DNA from: Acidovorax sp. sic0104
GTDB lineage: Bacteria; Pseudomonadota; Gammaproteobacteria; Burkholderiales; Burkholderiaceae_C
Direction of reading: 5' to 3'
Length of the DNA: 64,000 bases
NCBI RefSeq assembly: GCF_019219095.1
Contig: NZ_JAHUWH010000010.1
Location: forward strand, 62,001 to 126,000
Made by a program: the position numbers and the translations under genes. The notes beneath the pieces were generated by a model. That model was not told the DNA's origin, made no database searches, and saw nothing but the letters and a program-made list of their open reading frames with translations. Positions 17,529-26,724 of the stretch are shown piece by piece. How positions within the stretch are numbered: position 1 is the first letter of the stretch; each line of letters begins with the position of its first letter.

Positions 17529-18443
17529 ATGAAAAAATCGATTCTTCCCCTGCAGCTGCTCATCGCCCCCGACCTGAACGACCCCGCGCCCCTGGTGCTC
17601 TACCACGGCCGCAGCTGCCCCGATGGCTTCGGTGCCGCGCTGGCCGCGTGGCTGTTCTACGGCGACAAGGCCGAATACGTGGGCCTGGACCATGGCGATG
17701 TGCAGTCGGTGGACGACCTGCCAGCGCTGGCGGGCCGCTCCGTCTACATCCTCGACTTCTCGTTTTCGGCCGAGATCCTTGCAGCCATCGATGAGCGCGC
17801 TGCGCGCCTGGTGATGCTGGACCACCACAAGAGCGCCGCCGAAAAGCTGACCGGATTCGCCTGCCGCTGCGGCGTGGTGCACTTCGACATGGACAAGTCG
17901 GGTGCGCGCCTGGCCTGGGAGTTCTTCCACCCGCACACCGCCATGCCGGCCTTGCTGCAGTATGTGGAAGACCGCGACATCTGGAAGTGGGAGTTCCCCC
18001 AGAGCGGCGCCTTTCTCTCGGCACTGGACATGGAAGCCCAGACCTTCGAGCGCTGGCGCGAGATCGCCTTCTTCACGCCCGATCAGCTGCAGGCCTTCAT
18101 GGCGCGTGGCGCGGCCATGGACGAGAAGTACAAGAAGCTTTGCGCCGACATCGCCGAGGGCGCGCAGCCCCTGGTGTTCAACGGCGTCGAGGGCCTCATG
18201 GTCAATGCGCCCGGCATGTTCCACAGCCTGGTGGGCGACATCCTGTCGGCCAAGACCGGCACCTTCGCGCTGATGTGGAGCGCGGGCGCCAAGGGCGTGA
18301 AGGCCGGGCTGCGCTCTCAGCGCAATTTCGACTGCATCGCCCTGGCCGAAAGCATGGGCGGCGGAGGCCACGCGCAGGCCTGCGGCTTCAAGATGAAGAT
18401 CGAGCGTCTGCCTGAGCTGCTGACGGGCACGTTCAACGCCTGA
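17529..18443 (+). CDS. DHH-family phosphoesterase
   Basis: A 304-aa DHH superfamily protein. Metal-binding motifs are YHGRSCPDGFGAALAA, ILDFSFS and the DHH triad in MLDHHKSA. The C-terminal DHHA1-like domain closes with MGGGGHAQACGFKM, which binds nucleic acid or nucleotide. Family members degrade short oligonucleotides or cyclic dinucleotides. In this form, lacking CBS or GGDEF parts, the substrate is open. ATG at 17529. Confidence 0.87.
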   Translation: MKKSILPLQLLIAPDLNDPAPLVLYHGRSCPDGFGAALAAWLFYGDKAEYVGLDHGDVQSVDDLPALAGRSVYILDFSFSAEILAAIDERAARLVMLDHHKSAAEKLTGFACRCGVVHFDMDKSGARLAWEFFHPHTAMPALLQYVEDRDIWKWEFPQSGAFLSALDMEAQTFERWREIAFFTPDQLQAFMARGAAMDEKYKKLCADIAEGAQPLVFNGVEGLMVNAPGMFHSLVGDILSAKTGTFALMWSAGAKGVKAGLRSQRNFDCIALAESMGGGGHAQACGFKMKIERLPELLTGTFNA

Positions 18444-18460
18444 CCCTGCGAGATTGAACG

Positions 18461-18494
18461 AAAAAAGCCCGTTGGCGTTTGATGGACAAGCGCC
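18461..18494 (-). terminator. Rho-independent terminator of the DUF1501 gene
   Basis: Read on the minus strand, a hairpin (arms at 18487-18494 and 18474-18481, one G-T pair) leads through CAACGGGC into TTTTTT (18466-18461), about 35 bases after the DUF1501 stop. The hairpin is part of the dispersed repeat whose palindrome is at 18499-18515. It may also serve the convergent DHH gene. Confidence 0.6.
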
Positions 18495-18498
18495 AGCA

Positions 18499-18515
18499 GC
18501 TATTGAAAACGTAGC
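18499..18515. repeat. Dispersed 17-bp palindrome, copy 2
   Basis: GCTATtgaaaacGTAGC, next to a hairpin with a GCGTTTG/CAAGCGC stem. Lies between convergent genes. Confidence 0.65.
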
Positions 18516-18526
18516 GTATCTTACGT

Positions 18527-19729
18527 CTACACCAGCCGCAGATCCGCGCCCCGCGTGCCCGGAAACACCCGCCCCACGGCAGCGGCGTTGAGCCCGTACA
18601 TGCGTGCGAACAAGCCGCCGAGCACAGCGCGGTAGTCATTGAGCACCGGGTAGTCGCGGTTCTGGAACAGCGTGGTGGCCGACAGCGCCTGCTGCTCGCC
18701 TGCAATCCGCCCGCCGTTGACGCCGCCGCCCAGCACCCAGAACACGGTGCCGTGGCCGTGGTCGGTGCCGCGGTTGCCGTTCTCGCGGAAGGTGCGGCCG
18801 AACTCGCTGACGACCACCACCACCGTGTTCTTCCAGGCCGCCGCGCCCATCTCGTCGGCAAAGCCCGCCAGGCCACGGCCCAGTTCGTCGAAGCGGTTGG
18901 CCAGCGCACCCGTGGCGCTGCCCTGGCCCACGTGCGTGTCCCACCCGCCCACATCGACAAAGCCCAGGTGATAGCGGGTCTGCATCAGCCGTGCCATGCG
19001 CCGCGCCGTGCCCTCGAAGCCCTTGGTGCTCAACGCATTGCGGCTGGCGGCATCCATCTCGCCCTGCATGCTGCGGGCCACCTCGCCTTGTGTGGCAAAG
19101 CCCTCGGCCACGGGGCGGGCCAGGCTGGTGCTGCGGTACATCATGTCGATCAGGCCGGCCTGGCGCTCGTCCACGCCGGGCTTGCCTGCCGCGGCGGCCA
19201 GCGCCGTGTTGGGGACATCCACCGTGCCGCGCAGCACCAGGGGCAGCGTGCTGGTGAAGGCCATGGGCGACGCCTCTTGCTGCCTTGCGCCCAGCTCGGC
19301 CGCCAGGCGGTTCAGAAAGCCCGAGCCGTAGTCCCGCCGCCCGGCCAGGGGCTGGCCCAGCTCGATGCTGTCCTGGGTGTCGAAGTGGCTGCGAGAGAGG
19401 TCGTCCGTGCCTGCGAAGGGCACGAAGGCCAGTTCGCGGCGCTGGTACAGCGGCAGCATCGATGGGGCCAGCACCGGGTGCAGGCCCCAGTCGCTGGTGA
19501 GCTCCAGCGCGCCGCCTTCCTGCCCGGGGCGGGCAATGGCGATGTTGGGCCGGCTCTCGTAATAGAAGCTGCTGCTGGTGGGCACGAGCAGGCTGGCGCA
19601 GTCGTAGCCGCCTCGCAGGAACACGAGCAGCAGGCGCGCATCGCCCGCGCGCGGGGCGGCGGCCACCTGGGCGGTGGCCAGGCCCAGGGCGCTGGCGCCC
19701 AGAGCGTGAAGGCAGTGTCTTCTCAACAT
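18527..19729 (-). CDS. DUF1501 family exported protein (sulfatase-like fold)
   Basis: A 400-aa protein of the DUF1501 family, which has an alkaline phosphatase/sulfatase-like fold. The N-terminus MLRRHCLHALGASALGLATAQVAAAP is a Tat/Sec-type signal. Family motifs: LLLVFLRGGYDCASLLVP, DSIELG, GFVDVGGWDTHVGQGS, and VVVVVSEFGRTFRENGNRGTDHGHGT near the end. AGAGGA precedes the ATG. It follows the DUF1800 gene by 185 bases on the same strand, the pairing usual for these two families. The function of the pair is unknown and both are predicted to be exported. Confidence 0.9.
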   Translation of the reverse strand: MLRRHCLHALGASALGLATAQVAAAPRAGDARLLLVFLRGGYDCASLLVPTSSSFYYESRPNIAIARPGQEGGALELTSDWGLHPVLAPSMLPLYQRRELAFVPFAGTDDLSRSHFDTQDSIELGQPLAGRRDYGSGFLNRLAAELGARQQEASPMAFTSTLPLVLRGTVDVPNTALAAAAGKPGVDERQAGLIDMMYRSTSLARPVAEGFATQGEVARSMQGEMDAASRNALSTKGFEGTARRMARLMQTRYHLGFVDVGGWDTHVGQGSATGALANRFDELGRGLAGFADEMGAAAWKNTVVVVVSEFGRTFRENGNRGTDHGHGTVFWVLGGGVNGGRIAGEQQALSATTLFQNRDYPVLNDYRAVLGGLFARMYGLNAAAVGRVFPGTRGADLRLV

Positions 19730-19914
19730 GAGGCTGTCCTCTCAATAACCTGGGAACGTTGTATCGAAAACTGCGCGTGAACCCGCACGCCCGAAGCCAG
19801 GGCAGCCGTGCAAGGGCCGCCCCGCCGCACTGGCTGCGTCCCCCTTCCCGAATGGCGCAGCCGTTCGAGAGAAGGGGGAAGGCGCGAAGCGACTCAGGGG
19901 GATGTACTCCATCT

Positions 19915-21492
19915 CTAGCCGTGCATGAATTCGGGAGACGAAAGGAACAGAAGGTTCCATTCCCTGGGCGTGGCGGCCTGCGCCAACGCTGCGCGGGTGG
20001 CCGGGGCCAGCGTGGCGTCGATCTGGCGCAGGTAGGGCGTCTGCGACAGCGCAGGCGGTGGCATGCGCTGCGCGCCCTGGCCCCCGATGCCGGCGCCCAG
20101 CGCCCGCGCGGCCTCGAAACGCGTGCTCATCTGGCCCGAACCCGACCAGGTGGCGGCGTCGAGCGGATAGCCGTCGGGCGTGGCGCGGCCGTACAGTGGT
20201 TCGGCAAGGCGCTGCATCCAGTTGAGCAGTGGCTCGGTGTTGGCCAGCACCGGCTGGTCGCCGTGCACGAGGCGCGCGCCGGCCATCACGTACTGCACCG
20301 GGTCGCGAAAACGCTGGCCCAGCGAGGCCTGGAACTCGGCCGACTGGAACAGGGCGGCCAGCACCGCGGCGATGTCGCCATCGGTGCGCTCGAAGGTTCG
20401 CGCCAGGCGCTCCAGCAATGCGGGCGGCGGCGCATCGCCCACCAGGTACACGGCGATCTTGCGCGTGACGAAGCGGGCCGTGGCGCCGTGGCGGGCCAGG
20501 CGGTCCAGCGCCTCGTCCAGCTCGGCCAGGCCCTGGGCCCGTATGGGCTGGCCCAGCAGGGTCTTGGCGTCCCAGTCGTGGCGCGCGGGGTTGAACTCGA
20601 ACAGACCCTGGCGCACATAGTGCGCGCGCAGCGCTGGCTTCATGCGCGGGGGATCGTCGTCCAGCGGGCGCATGCTCACGCCCACGCCGGTGAGCACGCG
20701 CGCCAGCTCCTGCACGTCCTGCTGGCTGTAGCCGCCGCCCACGCCCAGCGTGTGCAGCTCCATCAACTCGCGCGCGTAGTTCTCGTTGATGCGTCCGGCG
20801 GCGTTCTGCACGTTGTCCAGGTAGTACAGCATGGCCGGGTGGCGCGTGGTGGTGCCCAGCAGGTCGCGAAAGCGCCCCAGGGCATGCGGGCGCACGGCGC
20901 GCTCCTCGTAGTCGCCCACGGTCGCGCGCAGGTTGGCCTTGCCGGCAAAGATGTTGAAGTGGTTCATCCAGAACCAGGTCATCTTCTCGCGCAGCTGGGC
21001 GGGCGAGTACAGCGCGCGCAGCACGAAGCGCTGCCCGGCCTCGCGCTGCAGGTTGCGCATGTCCTTCTGCCAGGCCTGCAGCGCTTCCTTGCGCTCATCT
21101 TCGGTGGCAAGTGCGCGTGCATCGCGCTGGCGCTGCTGCATCTGCAGGGCCAGCGTCTCCAGCGGGGTGCGGGTGATGGCCATCGCGTCGATCTGCGCCT
21201 GCGCTTCGACGGGCAGCGGTGCATCGGCCGGTGCTCGCAACTGGCCGGTGAGCCAGGCCTGCATGCCCTCGGCGGCAATGGTCTGCGCGCCCTGCGCGGT
21301 ACTGCCCCAGGTGATGCGATCCATCCACCGTGCATGCAGGGCATGGTCTGGACTGTCGGGCGGGGCCAGGGGCGCGACAGCCCAGGCGGGCACGGCGCTG
21401 GCCGACGCTCCCAGGGCTGTAAGCGCCAGCCACTGGCGGCGGTTGATCTGTGGCGGTGTGCTCAAGGAAGGCGCGAGGCGGTCGTGGCGCAT
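19915..21492 (-). CDS. DUF1800 family protein
   Basis: A 525-aa protein of the DUF1800 family. The N-terminus has a twin-arginine-type signal (NRRQWLALTALGASASAVPAWA). Family marks are FVLRALYSPAQLREKMTWFWMNHFNIF, AMLYYLDNVQN, NENYARELMELHTLGVGGGYSQQDV and the LARVLTGVGV motif. Its partner is the downstream DUF1501 gene. The start at 21492 was chosen because it places the signal near the N-terminus. Biochemical role not known. Confidence 0.9.
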   Translation of the reverse strand: MRHDRLAPSLSTPPQINRRQWLALTALGASASAVPAWAVAPLAPPDSPDHALHARWMDRITWGSTAQGAQTIAAEGMQAWLTGQLRAPADAPLPVEAQAQIDAMAITRTPLETLALQMQQRQRDARALATEDERKEALQAWQKDMRNLQREAGQRFVLRALYSPAQLREKMTWFWMNHFNIFAGKANLRATVGDYEERAVRPHALGRFRDLLGTTTRHPAMLYYLDNVQNAAGRINENYARELMELHTLGVGGGYSQQDVQELARVLTGVGVSMRPLDDDPPRMKPALRAHYVRQGLFEFNPARHDWDAKTLLGQPIRAQGLAELDEALDRLARHGATARFVTRKIAVYLVGDAPPPALLERLARTFERTDGDIAAVLAALFQSAEFQASLGQRFRDPVQYVMAGARLVHGDQPVLANTEPLLNWMQRLAEPLYGRATPDGYPLDAATWSGSGQMSTRFEAARALGAGIGGQGAQRMPPPALSQTPYLRQIDATLAPATRAALAQAATPREWNLLFLSSPEFMHG

Positions 21493-21641
21493 GGTGTGGG
21501 CGTCCTGCAAAGCCCTTGGACATCCGGGCTGGAGCGCCATGCTGCGCTCGCCACACCTGCAAGGCAAGGGTTGCCGGCGGGTTTTACCCGCCCGAAACAA
21601 TTGCGCGGCCGGTTGTGACCAGCTGTAGCGCAGAGCATCGT

Positions 21642-21686
21642 CAGCCGCAGCAGCCGCAGCAGCCGCAGCAGCCGCAGCAGTCGCAG
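21642..21686. repeat. 9-bp tandem repeat (four perfect units plus one imperfect)
   Basis: CAGCCGCAG occurs in four perfect head-to-tail units (21642-21677) and a fifth with one change (21678-21686). It lies just after the 3' end of the MFS gene, in untranslated sequence. Such a tract can vary in length by slippage. Confidence 0.8.
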
Positions 21687-21700
21687 CCGCAGCCAGCCCG

Positions 21701-22969
21701 CTAGCGTGCCTGCGCAGCTTCCTCGAACTTGTCCACCTTGCGCAGCGGCTTGAACACCGTGGCCCAGGTGGCCACCACGCCCAGCGTGCACAGGCCGCCC
21801 ACGATGGCGGCGGGCACCGCGCCCAGCCAGGCGGCGCTGGTGCCGGCGCGGAACTCGCCCAGTTCGTTGGAGGAGCCGATGAACAGCATGTTCACCGCGT
21901 TCACCCGCCCGCGCATGGTGTCGGGCGTGGAGAACTGCACCAGTGCGCCGCGGATGTACACGCTCACCATGTCGGCCGCGCCAGCCACCAGCAGCGCCCC
22001 GAACGACAGCCAGAACAGCGTGGAGAGCGCGAACACCAGGTTGGCAGCGCCGAACACCGCCACGGCGATGAACATGGTGCGCCCCACGCGGTGGTTGAAA
22101 GGGCGCATGCTCAGGTACAGCCCCGCGCTCACCTCGCCCACGGCCATGGCGCTGCGCAGCGCGCCCAGGCCGGCCGGCCCCACGTGCAGCACCTCCTGCG
22201 CGTAGATGGGCAGCAGGGCCACCACGCCGCCCAGCAGCACTGCGAACAGGTCCAGCGAAATGGTGCCCAGGATGATGGGCCGCGAGCGGATGAACGAAAT
22301 GCCGGCGCCGAAGCGCTCGAACATCGTGCCCTGCGTGGGGCCGGGTGCCGTGGCGTGCGCCACCACCACGCGCAGCAGCAGCAGCACGCCCAGGCCGAAG
22401 CACGCGCAGCACACGGCATAGGTCAGCTCGCCGCCGCCCAGCGCGTACAGCAGCCCGCCCAGCAGTGGCCCGCCGATGCTGGCCACGCGCATGAGCATGC
22501 TGTTGGCCGCAATGGCCTGCGCCAGCTGTGCCCGCGGCACGATCTGGGGCAGCAGGCTTTGCATGGCCGGTCCCGAGAACGCGCGTGAGCAGCCGTACAG
22601 CACCAGCACCGCATAGATGCCCGCCACGCCGCTTGCGCCATGGCCCGACAGCCACCAGAGCATGGCGCTGCACAGCCCGCCCACCGCCCAGCTGGCCGCC
22701 AGGATGCGCTTGCGCGCGAAGCGGTCGATCAGGTCACCCGCAGGCAGCAGCAGGCACAGCATTGGCAGGAACTGCGCCAGTCCCACATAGGCCAGCGCCA
22801 GGGGCTGGCGCGTGAGGTCGTACACCTGCCAGGCCACCACCACCGCCTGCACCTGGGTGGCCACCACGGCCACCACGCGGGCGATCAGGAACGAAACAAA
22901 ACCGGAATGGCGGTAGACGCTGGCCGTCTCGGCGCCTGGCGCAGCAAGGGTGGAATGGGGGGCTGTCAT
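21701..22969 (-). CDS. MFS transporter, DHA3/enterobactin-exporter-like
   Basis: A 422-aa major facilitator with about 11-12 hydrophobic segments. The N-terminus FVSFLIARVVAVVATQVQAVVVAWQVYDLTRQP and LLPAGDLIDRFARKRIL (the loop 2-3 signature) match the MFS_3/DHA3 group of exporters of macrolides and siderophores. A second marker is VYIRGALVQFSTPDTMRGRVNAVNMLFIG. The gene diverges from the flagellin gene with a 263-bp gap. The exported compound is unknown. Confidence 0.88.
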   Translation of the reverse strand: MTAPHSTLAAPGAETASVYRHSGFVSFLIARVVAVVATQVQAVVVAWQVYDLTRQPLALAYVGLAQFLPMLCLLLPAGDLIDRFARKRILAASWAVGGLCSAMLWWLSGHGASGVAGIYAVLVLYGCSRAFSGPAMQSLLPQIVPRAQLAQAIAANSMLMRVASIGGPLLGGLLYALGGGELTYAVCCACFGLGVLLLLRVVVAHATAPGPTQGTMFERFGAGISFIRSRPIILGTISLDLFAVLLGGVVALLPIYAQEVLHVGPAGLGALRSAMAVGEVSAGLYLSMRPFNHRVGRTMFIAVAVFGAANLVFALSTLFWLSFGALLVAGAADMVSVYIRGALVQFSTPDTMRGRVNAVNMLFIGSSNELGEFRAGTSAAWLGAVPAAIVGGLCTLGVVATWATVFKPLRKVDKFEEAAQAR

Positions 22970-23096
22970 GAAAGCGAAAGCGCAGGGTGCGGCGTGCGCG
23001 GGGCGTGCCGCAGGTCCGGCTGGGGAAAACCCTGGATGCTACCGGCTGCGTGGCGGTTTCGCAGGCCAGCCCGGAAAAGACCGGCGAAACCGGCCG

Positions 23097-23123
23097 TCAG
23101 GTTTTCCACAGGGCTGCCGATAA
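23097..23123 (+). promoter_or_regulatory. Sigma-28 (FliA) flagellar promoter of the flagellin gene
   Basis: TCAGGTTT (23097-23104), 11 bases, GCCGATAA (23116-23123). The known FliA consensus is TAAAGTTT-N11-GCCGATAA: the -10 element matches 8 of 8 and the -35 element 6 of 8 at exact spacing. It is 109 bases upstream of the flagellin ATG on the coding strand. This places the gene in the late flagellar class, expressed after the hook is complete. Confidence 0.85.
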
Positions 23124-23232
23124 GAGGTGTGGAGAGGGAGCGGGTCGCCGGGCGCGTGCTGCCGCATGGGCTCTGGCTTGCCGGCCCCGGGTTTCTTCAA
23201 TCGGGTTTGACCAGGAGTGTGTGGAGCGTGCC

Positions 23233-24936
23233 ATGGGGTTGACCATCAACACCAACGTGATGTCGCTGACTGCGCAGCGCCGGCTCGGCGGTGCGCAGTC
23301 GGCCATGGCCACCACCGTGCAGCGCCTTTCTTCGGGCCTGCGCATCAACAGCGCCAGGGACGACGCGGCGGGCCTGGCCATCTCCGAGCGTTTCACCAGC
23401 CAGATCCGTGGCCTGAACCAGGCCGTGCGCAACGCCAACGACGGCCTGTCGCTCATGCAGACGGCCGAGGGCGCGCTGCAGGGCGTCACCGCCAGCCTGC
23501 AGCGCATCCGCGAGCTGGCGGTGCAGGCCGCCAACGACACCAACAGCGCCGCCGACCGCCAGGCCATCCAGGCGGAGGTGACGCGCCTGGCGCAGGAGAT
23601 CGACCGCACCGGGCGCACCACGCAGTTCAACGGCATGGATGTTTTCGACCGGTCCGAGGCCAGCGTGGTGGGCGACGAGAACCTGCTGGCCGTCTTCGAC
23701 GGACTGACCAGCGCCGGCAGCTGGCTGGAGAGCAGCGAGAACCTCATCCGCACCTACTACGGCCTGCAGGCCGACGGAGCGGCGCTCGACATCCGCTACA
23801 CCGGCTTCACCGACGGAGCGGGCAACGTGGCCGCCTACGTGCAGGCCACGGGCTTCGACGGGCAGGGGCGGGGTACCAACCTCACGCTGCAGGTGGACAT
23901 GGCGGACTTCGTGCCGCCGAACATGCCCAACGGCGGCAACGCGCCGTACTACAACGACCGCATCATCGGCCACGAGATGGTGCATGCCGTGATGGCCCGG
24001 TCCACCAACTGGCAGGACATCACCAGCAACCACCTGTGGTTCGCCGAGGGCACGGCCGAGTTCATCCAGGGTGCGGACGAGCGCGTGCGCGGCGACATCA
24101 CCAATGTGGGCTTGGCTGGCGTGGTATCGGCTCTGGGCGGGCCCACGAACACCAGTGAGTTCTACTCGGCCAGTTATTCGGCCGTGCGCTACATGCACGA
24201 CCGCATCAAGACGGCGGGCGGCACGGGCATCAAGGACGTGCTCACCTACATGAGCAGCAACCCCGGCTCCACGCTGGACGCCGCCATCGCCGCAGCGTCG
24301 GCGGGCGCCTTCTCCAATGCGGCCGACGTGCAGGCCCAGTTTGCGCTGGGCGGTGCGGCCTTCATCGGCACGTTCGACCTGAACAATGCCGACACGGGGG
24401 CGATCGGCGGCGCGGATGTGGACGGCGGCATGGTGCGCGACGCCCAGGCCGCCATCCCCAACCAGGGCAGCCGCTCGGGCAAGGACGCGCTGCAGGGCTT
24501 CAGCGAGACCTACGAGAACATCGCCACATCCGGCAGCGCGATCAGCACCAAAGTGTTCCAGGTGGGGGCCAACGCCAACCAGACCATGGAAACCCGGGTG
24601 GGCGCCATCGGCCTCGCGGCCATGGGACTGCGCAACACGCTGGATGTCACGGTCTCGGCGGCGCAGACCATCGTGTCGGTGGACCGGGCGCTCGACTACG
24701 TCAACAGCCAGCGCGCGGTCATCGGCGCGCAGTCCTCACGCCTGGAGTCGGCCATCTCCAACCTGCAGGTCGGCGCCGAGAACATGTCGGCCAGCCGCGC
24801 ACGCATCACGGACACGGACTTCGCAGTGGAGACCGCCACCCTGGCGCGCCAGCAGATCCTGCAGCAGGCCGGCAATGCGATGGTGGTGCAGGCCAACCAG
24901 ATGCCGCAGGGGGTGCTGGCGCTGCTGCGCGGCTGA
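23233..24936 (+). CDS. Flagellinolysin: flagellin with an inserted HExxH metalloprotease domain
   Basis: A 567-aa flagellin. Residues 1-140 are the conserved N-terminal D0/D1 helices ([41 protein letters not shown]), and about 450-567 the C-terminal D1/D0 helices ending [15 protein letters not shown]. The 300-residue exposed part contains a zinc protease motif, HEMVH at 247-251 in [12 protein letters not shown], and FAEGTAEF at 270-277 with E272 as likely third ligand, the gluzincin layout. This is the architecture of flagellinolysins, reported as proteolytically active filament proteins. The frame is unbroken, so it is not a fusion artefact. GGAG lies 6 bases before the ATG, and a sigma-28 promoter is upstream. 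No other flagellar gene is in the window, so it may be an accessory flagellin. The substrate is unknown. Confidence 0.95.
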   Translation: MGLTINTNVMSLTAQRRLGGAQSAMATTVQRLSSGLRINSARDDAAGLAISERFTSQIRGLNQAVRNANDGLSLMQTAEGALQGVTASLQRIRELAVQAANDTNSAADRQAIQAEVTRLAQEIDRTGRTTQFNGMDVFDRSEASVVGDENLLAVFDGLTSAGSWLESSENLIRTYYGLQADGAALDIRYTGFTDGAGNVAAYVQATGFDGQGRGTNLTLQVDMADFVPPNMPNGGNAPYYNDRIIGHEMVHAVMARSTNWQDITSNHLWFAEGTAEFIQGADERVRGDITNVGLAGVVSALGGPTNTSEFYSASYSAVRYMHDRIKTAGGTGIKDVLTYMSSNPGSTLDAAIAAASAGAFSNAADVQAQFALGGAAFIGTFDLNNADTGAIGGADVDGGMVRDAQAAIPNQGSRSGKDALQGFSETYENIATSGSAISTKVFQVGANANQTMETRVGAIGLAAMGLRNTLDVTVSAAQTIVSVDRALDYVNSQRAVIGAQSSRLESAISNLQVGAENMSASRARITDTDFAVETATLARQQILQQAGNAMVVQANQMPQGVLALLRG

Positions 24937-24965
24937 TTCACTTGCCGCGCAAGAACCGCCTGCCG

Positions 24966-25403
24966 TCAGCGCGGGTGGTGCCGGTGCCGGTAATCCCATG
25001 GCGCGAGCGGGCGGCGCTGCGCCCACAGGCCCGTGCTGCTGCTGCGTGCTTGCCGCTGCAGTGGCGCCAGGTGCGGATGCGCGCCGGCGTACGGTGTGTA
25101 CACCCAGGCCAGCCCGGCGCGCACCTGGGCGGTGGCCACGTCGGTGCCTCCGCAGCGCACATTGGCCACCGTACGGCCATAGCTGTCTTCGTCCACCGGC
25201 TGCAGGATGGCGCGCTGCTTGAAGCACAACTGCGCGAGGTTCTGCCGCGACTTCTGGCCGAACGCCTGGCGCGACTCGGGCGCATCGATGGCGGCCACGC
25301 GGACCTTGACCTGCCGGTAGGCGCCGGGTGGGCCGCAACGGGCCGTGAGCGTGTCGCCGTCGCTGATGGCGACGACCAGGCAGAGGAGGGTGGCAAGGGG
25401 CAC
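24966..25403 (-). CDS. Staphylococcal nuclease-like (thermonuclease) protein
   Basis: A 145-aa SNase-fold protein: VAISDGDTLTARCG, KVRVAAIDAPESRQAFG and DEDSYGRTVANV carry the calcium/active-site residues of the family, and the GLAWVYTPYAGAHPHLAPLQRQARSSS helix follows. The start is a GTG at 25403: an in-frame stop at 25419-25421 excludes a longer product, so the short hydrophobic MPLATLLCLVVA is both N-terminus and first strand, and secretion is uncertain. It converges with the flagellin gene, 29 bases apart. Confidence 0.85.
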   Translation of the reverse strand: MPLATLLCLVVAISDGDTLTARCGPPGAYRQVKVRVAAIDAPESRQAFGQKSRQNLAQLCFKQRAILQPVDEDSYGRTVANVRCGGTDVATAQVRAGLAWVYTPYAGAHPHLAPLQRQARSSSTGLWAQRRPLAPWDYRHRHHPR

Positions 25404-26004
25404 GGTGGGGGAGCGGGTTCAAGCGCTGGCGACTCGGCACAGCGCCTGGCATTGAGTGGGTAATTCGCGCTGCACCGCAAGATGGACCAGCGCAGTTAGC
25501 TATCAATAGTATAGCTGCTGGGGGTCTGGGAAAACGCCGAGTCCTGCCGCAACAAAGGTGAGCAAGGCGCGCCACGTGTGCAGGGGAGGTACGGCTGACC
25601 GTTTTTTAGGCAACGCGCCGCACGCCAGTGCTGGTGCGGGTTCTGCGGCTTGTTCCCGGATTTATCCACAGCTTGATACACATTGGACGGGCATAACTCG
25701 CAATGGCCCACCAGGCGGATGGCATTTGGTTCACACGCCTGTTGGCAAGGGGCTGCAAGCTATATTTTCAGTAGCATCGGGAGCACTCTGGCCGGTCGCC
25801 CGTGCAAATTAATACGTCAGTCGCCTTTTCCTGACGGCTGCGTGCGGCAGCTGGCGGCATAGTGCAGTGCAGCATCCCGCGTGCGCCGCAGTCTGGAGTT
25901 TCTAGAATCCACGGAACCCGGGGTGGCAGGCGCCGTCAGAGCAAGCGGGGCGGCTGCCCTGCTGCGGGCCCCTGCCAGCGCCTTACGGAATTGGTGAGAA
26001 AGAC
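25404..26004. other. Intergenic region
   Basis: About 600 bases between divergent genes. It holds a 17-bp palindrome copy (25499-25515) and AT-rich stretches at 25660-25690 and 25760-25815 where promoters could lie. Short frames here show no coding character. Confidence 0.5.
25499..25515. repeat. Dispersed 17-bp palindrome, copy 3
   Basis: GCTATcaatagtATAGC; the flanks extend the symmetry to AGCTAT/ATAGCT. Lies upstream of the nuclease gene. Confidence 0.65.
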
Positions 26005-26667
26005 ATGACCCAGACCCAGATCAAGACACACGACCAGGCCCACCTGTTGCCAAGCCCTGCATGCAAACCAGGGCCGTCTCTGACGGCCTCTCCCCTCGAC
26101 AGGGTCCGTTGGCGGCCCGCCGCGCGCAGCGCTGGCGCAGCCGTATTGGCGGTCGGGGCGCTGCTGCTGGCCGGGTGCGTGGGCACCAATGTGAAGACGT
26201 TCGGCGTGCAGGAAAGCTTCGGCTCGGTGAGCACCTACTCGCGCATGTTCGACGCCACGCCCGCCCAGACCTGCGAGGCGTCCCGCCGTGCGCTGCTGAG
26301 CCAGGGCTACATCATCTCGTCGAGCAGTGCGGACCTGGTGGAAGGCAAGAAGAGCTTCCAGCCCGAGGCCGAATCGCATTTGCAGATGGTCGTGCGCGTG
26401 GTCTGCGTGCCCGAGGCCAGTGACGGCAAGGTGAGCCTGGGCTTCGTCACCGCGCTGCAGGACACCTATGCGCTGCGCAAGACCAACAACTCCGCCAGCC
26501 TGGGGGTGGGCGCCATCGGATCGGTCTCGCTGCCGCTGTCGGCCAGCAGCGAGTCGATGGTCAAGGTGGGCAGCGAGACGATCTCCAAGGACACGTTCTA
26601 CGAAAGCTTCTTCGACCTGGTCAAGCGCTACCTCATCATCGACCAGGCGCAGGCACTGGGCGGCTGA
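26005..26667 (+). CDS. DUF2242 family lipoprotein
   Basis: A 220-aa lipoprotein. After an unusually long 40-residue leader comes a hydrophobic stretch and lipobox (VGALLLAGC, Cys about 58), then CVGTNVKTFGVQESFGSVSTYSRMFDATPAQTCEASRRALLSQGY, which matches the DUF2242 family of beta-proteobacteria. The C-terminal half is KVSLGFVTALQDTYALRKTNNSA and DTFYESFFDLVKRYL. Expected in the periplasm, anchored to a membrane. The true start may lie further inside: the first 20 residues are not typical of a lipoprotein signal. Confidence 0.85.
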   Translation: MTQTQIKTHDQAHLLPSPACKPGPSLTASPLDRVRWRPAARSAGAAVLAVGALLLAGCVGTNVKTFGVQESFGSVSTYSRMFDATPAQTCEASRRALLSQGYIISSSSADLVEGKKSFQPEAESHLQMVVRVVCVPEASDGKVSLGFVTALQDTYALRKTNNSASLGVGAIGSVSLPLSASSESMVKVGSETISKDTFYESFFDLVKRYLIIDQAQALGG

Positions 26668-26724
26668 GCCGGGCCCCTGTGGCACAGTGCCGCCCGCGCC
26701 AGCGTTGACGGCGTGCGCTCATTC

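Noticed and set aside
21642..21697. CRISPR-like array
   Set aside because: Units are 9 bp in direct tandem with no spacers.
23233..24936. Flagellin fused to protease by sequencing error or misassembly
   Set aside because: One unbroken frame with both flagellin ends complete and the HExxH context intact, as in reported flagellinolysins.
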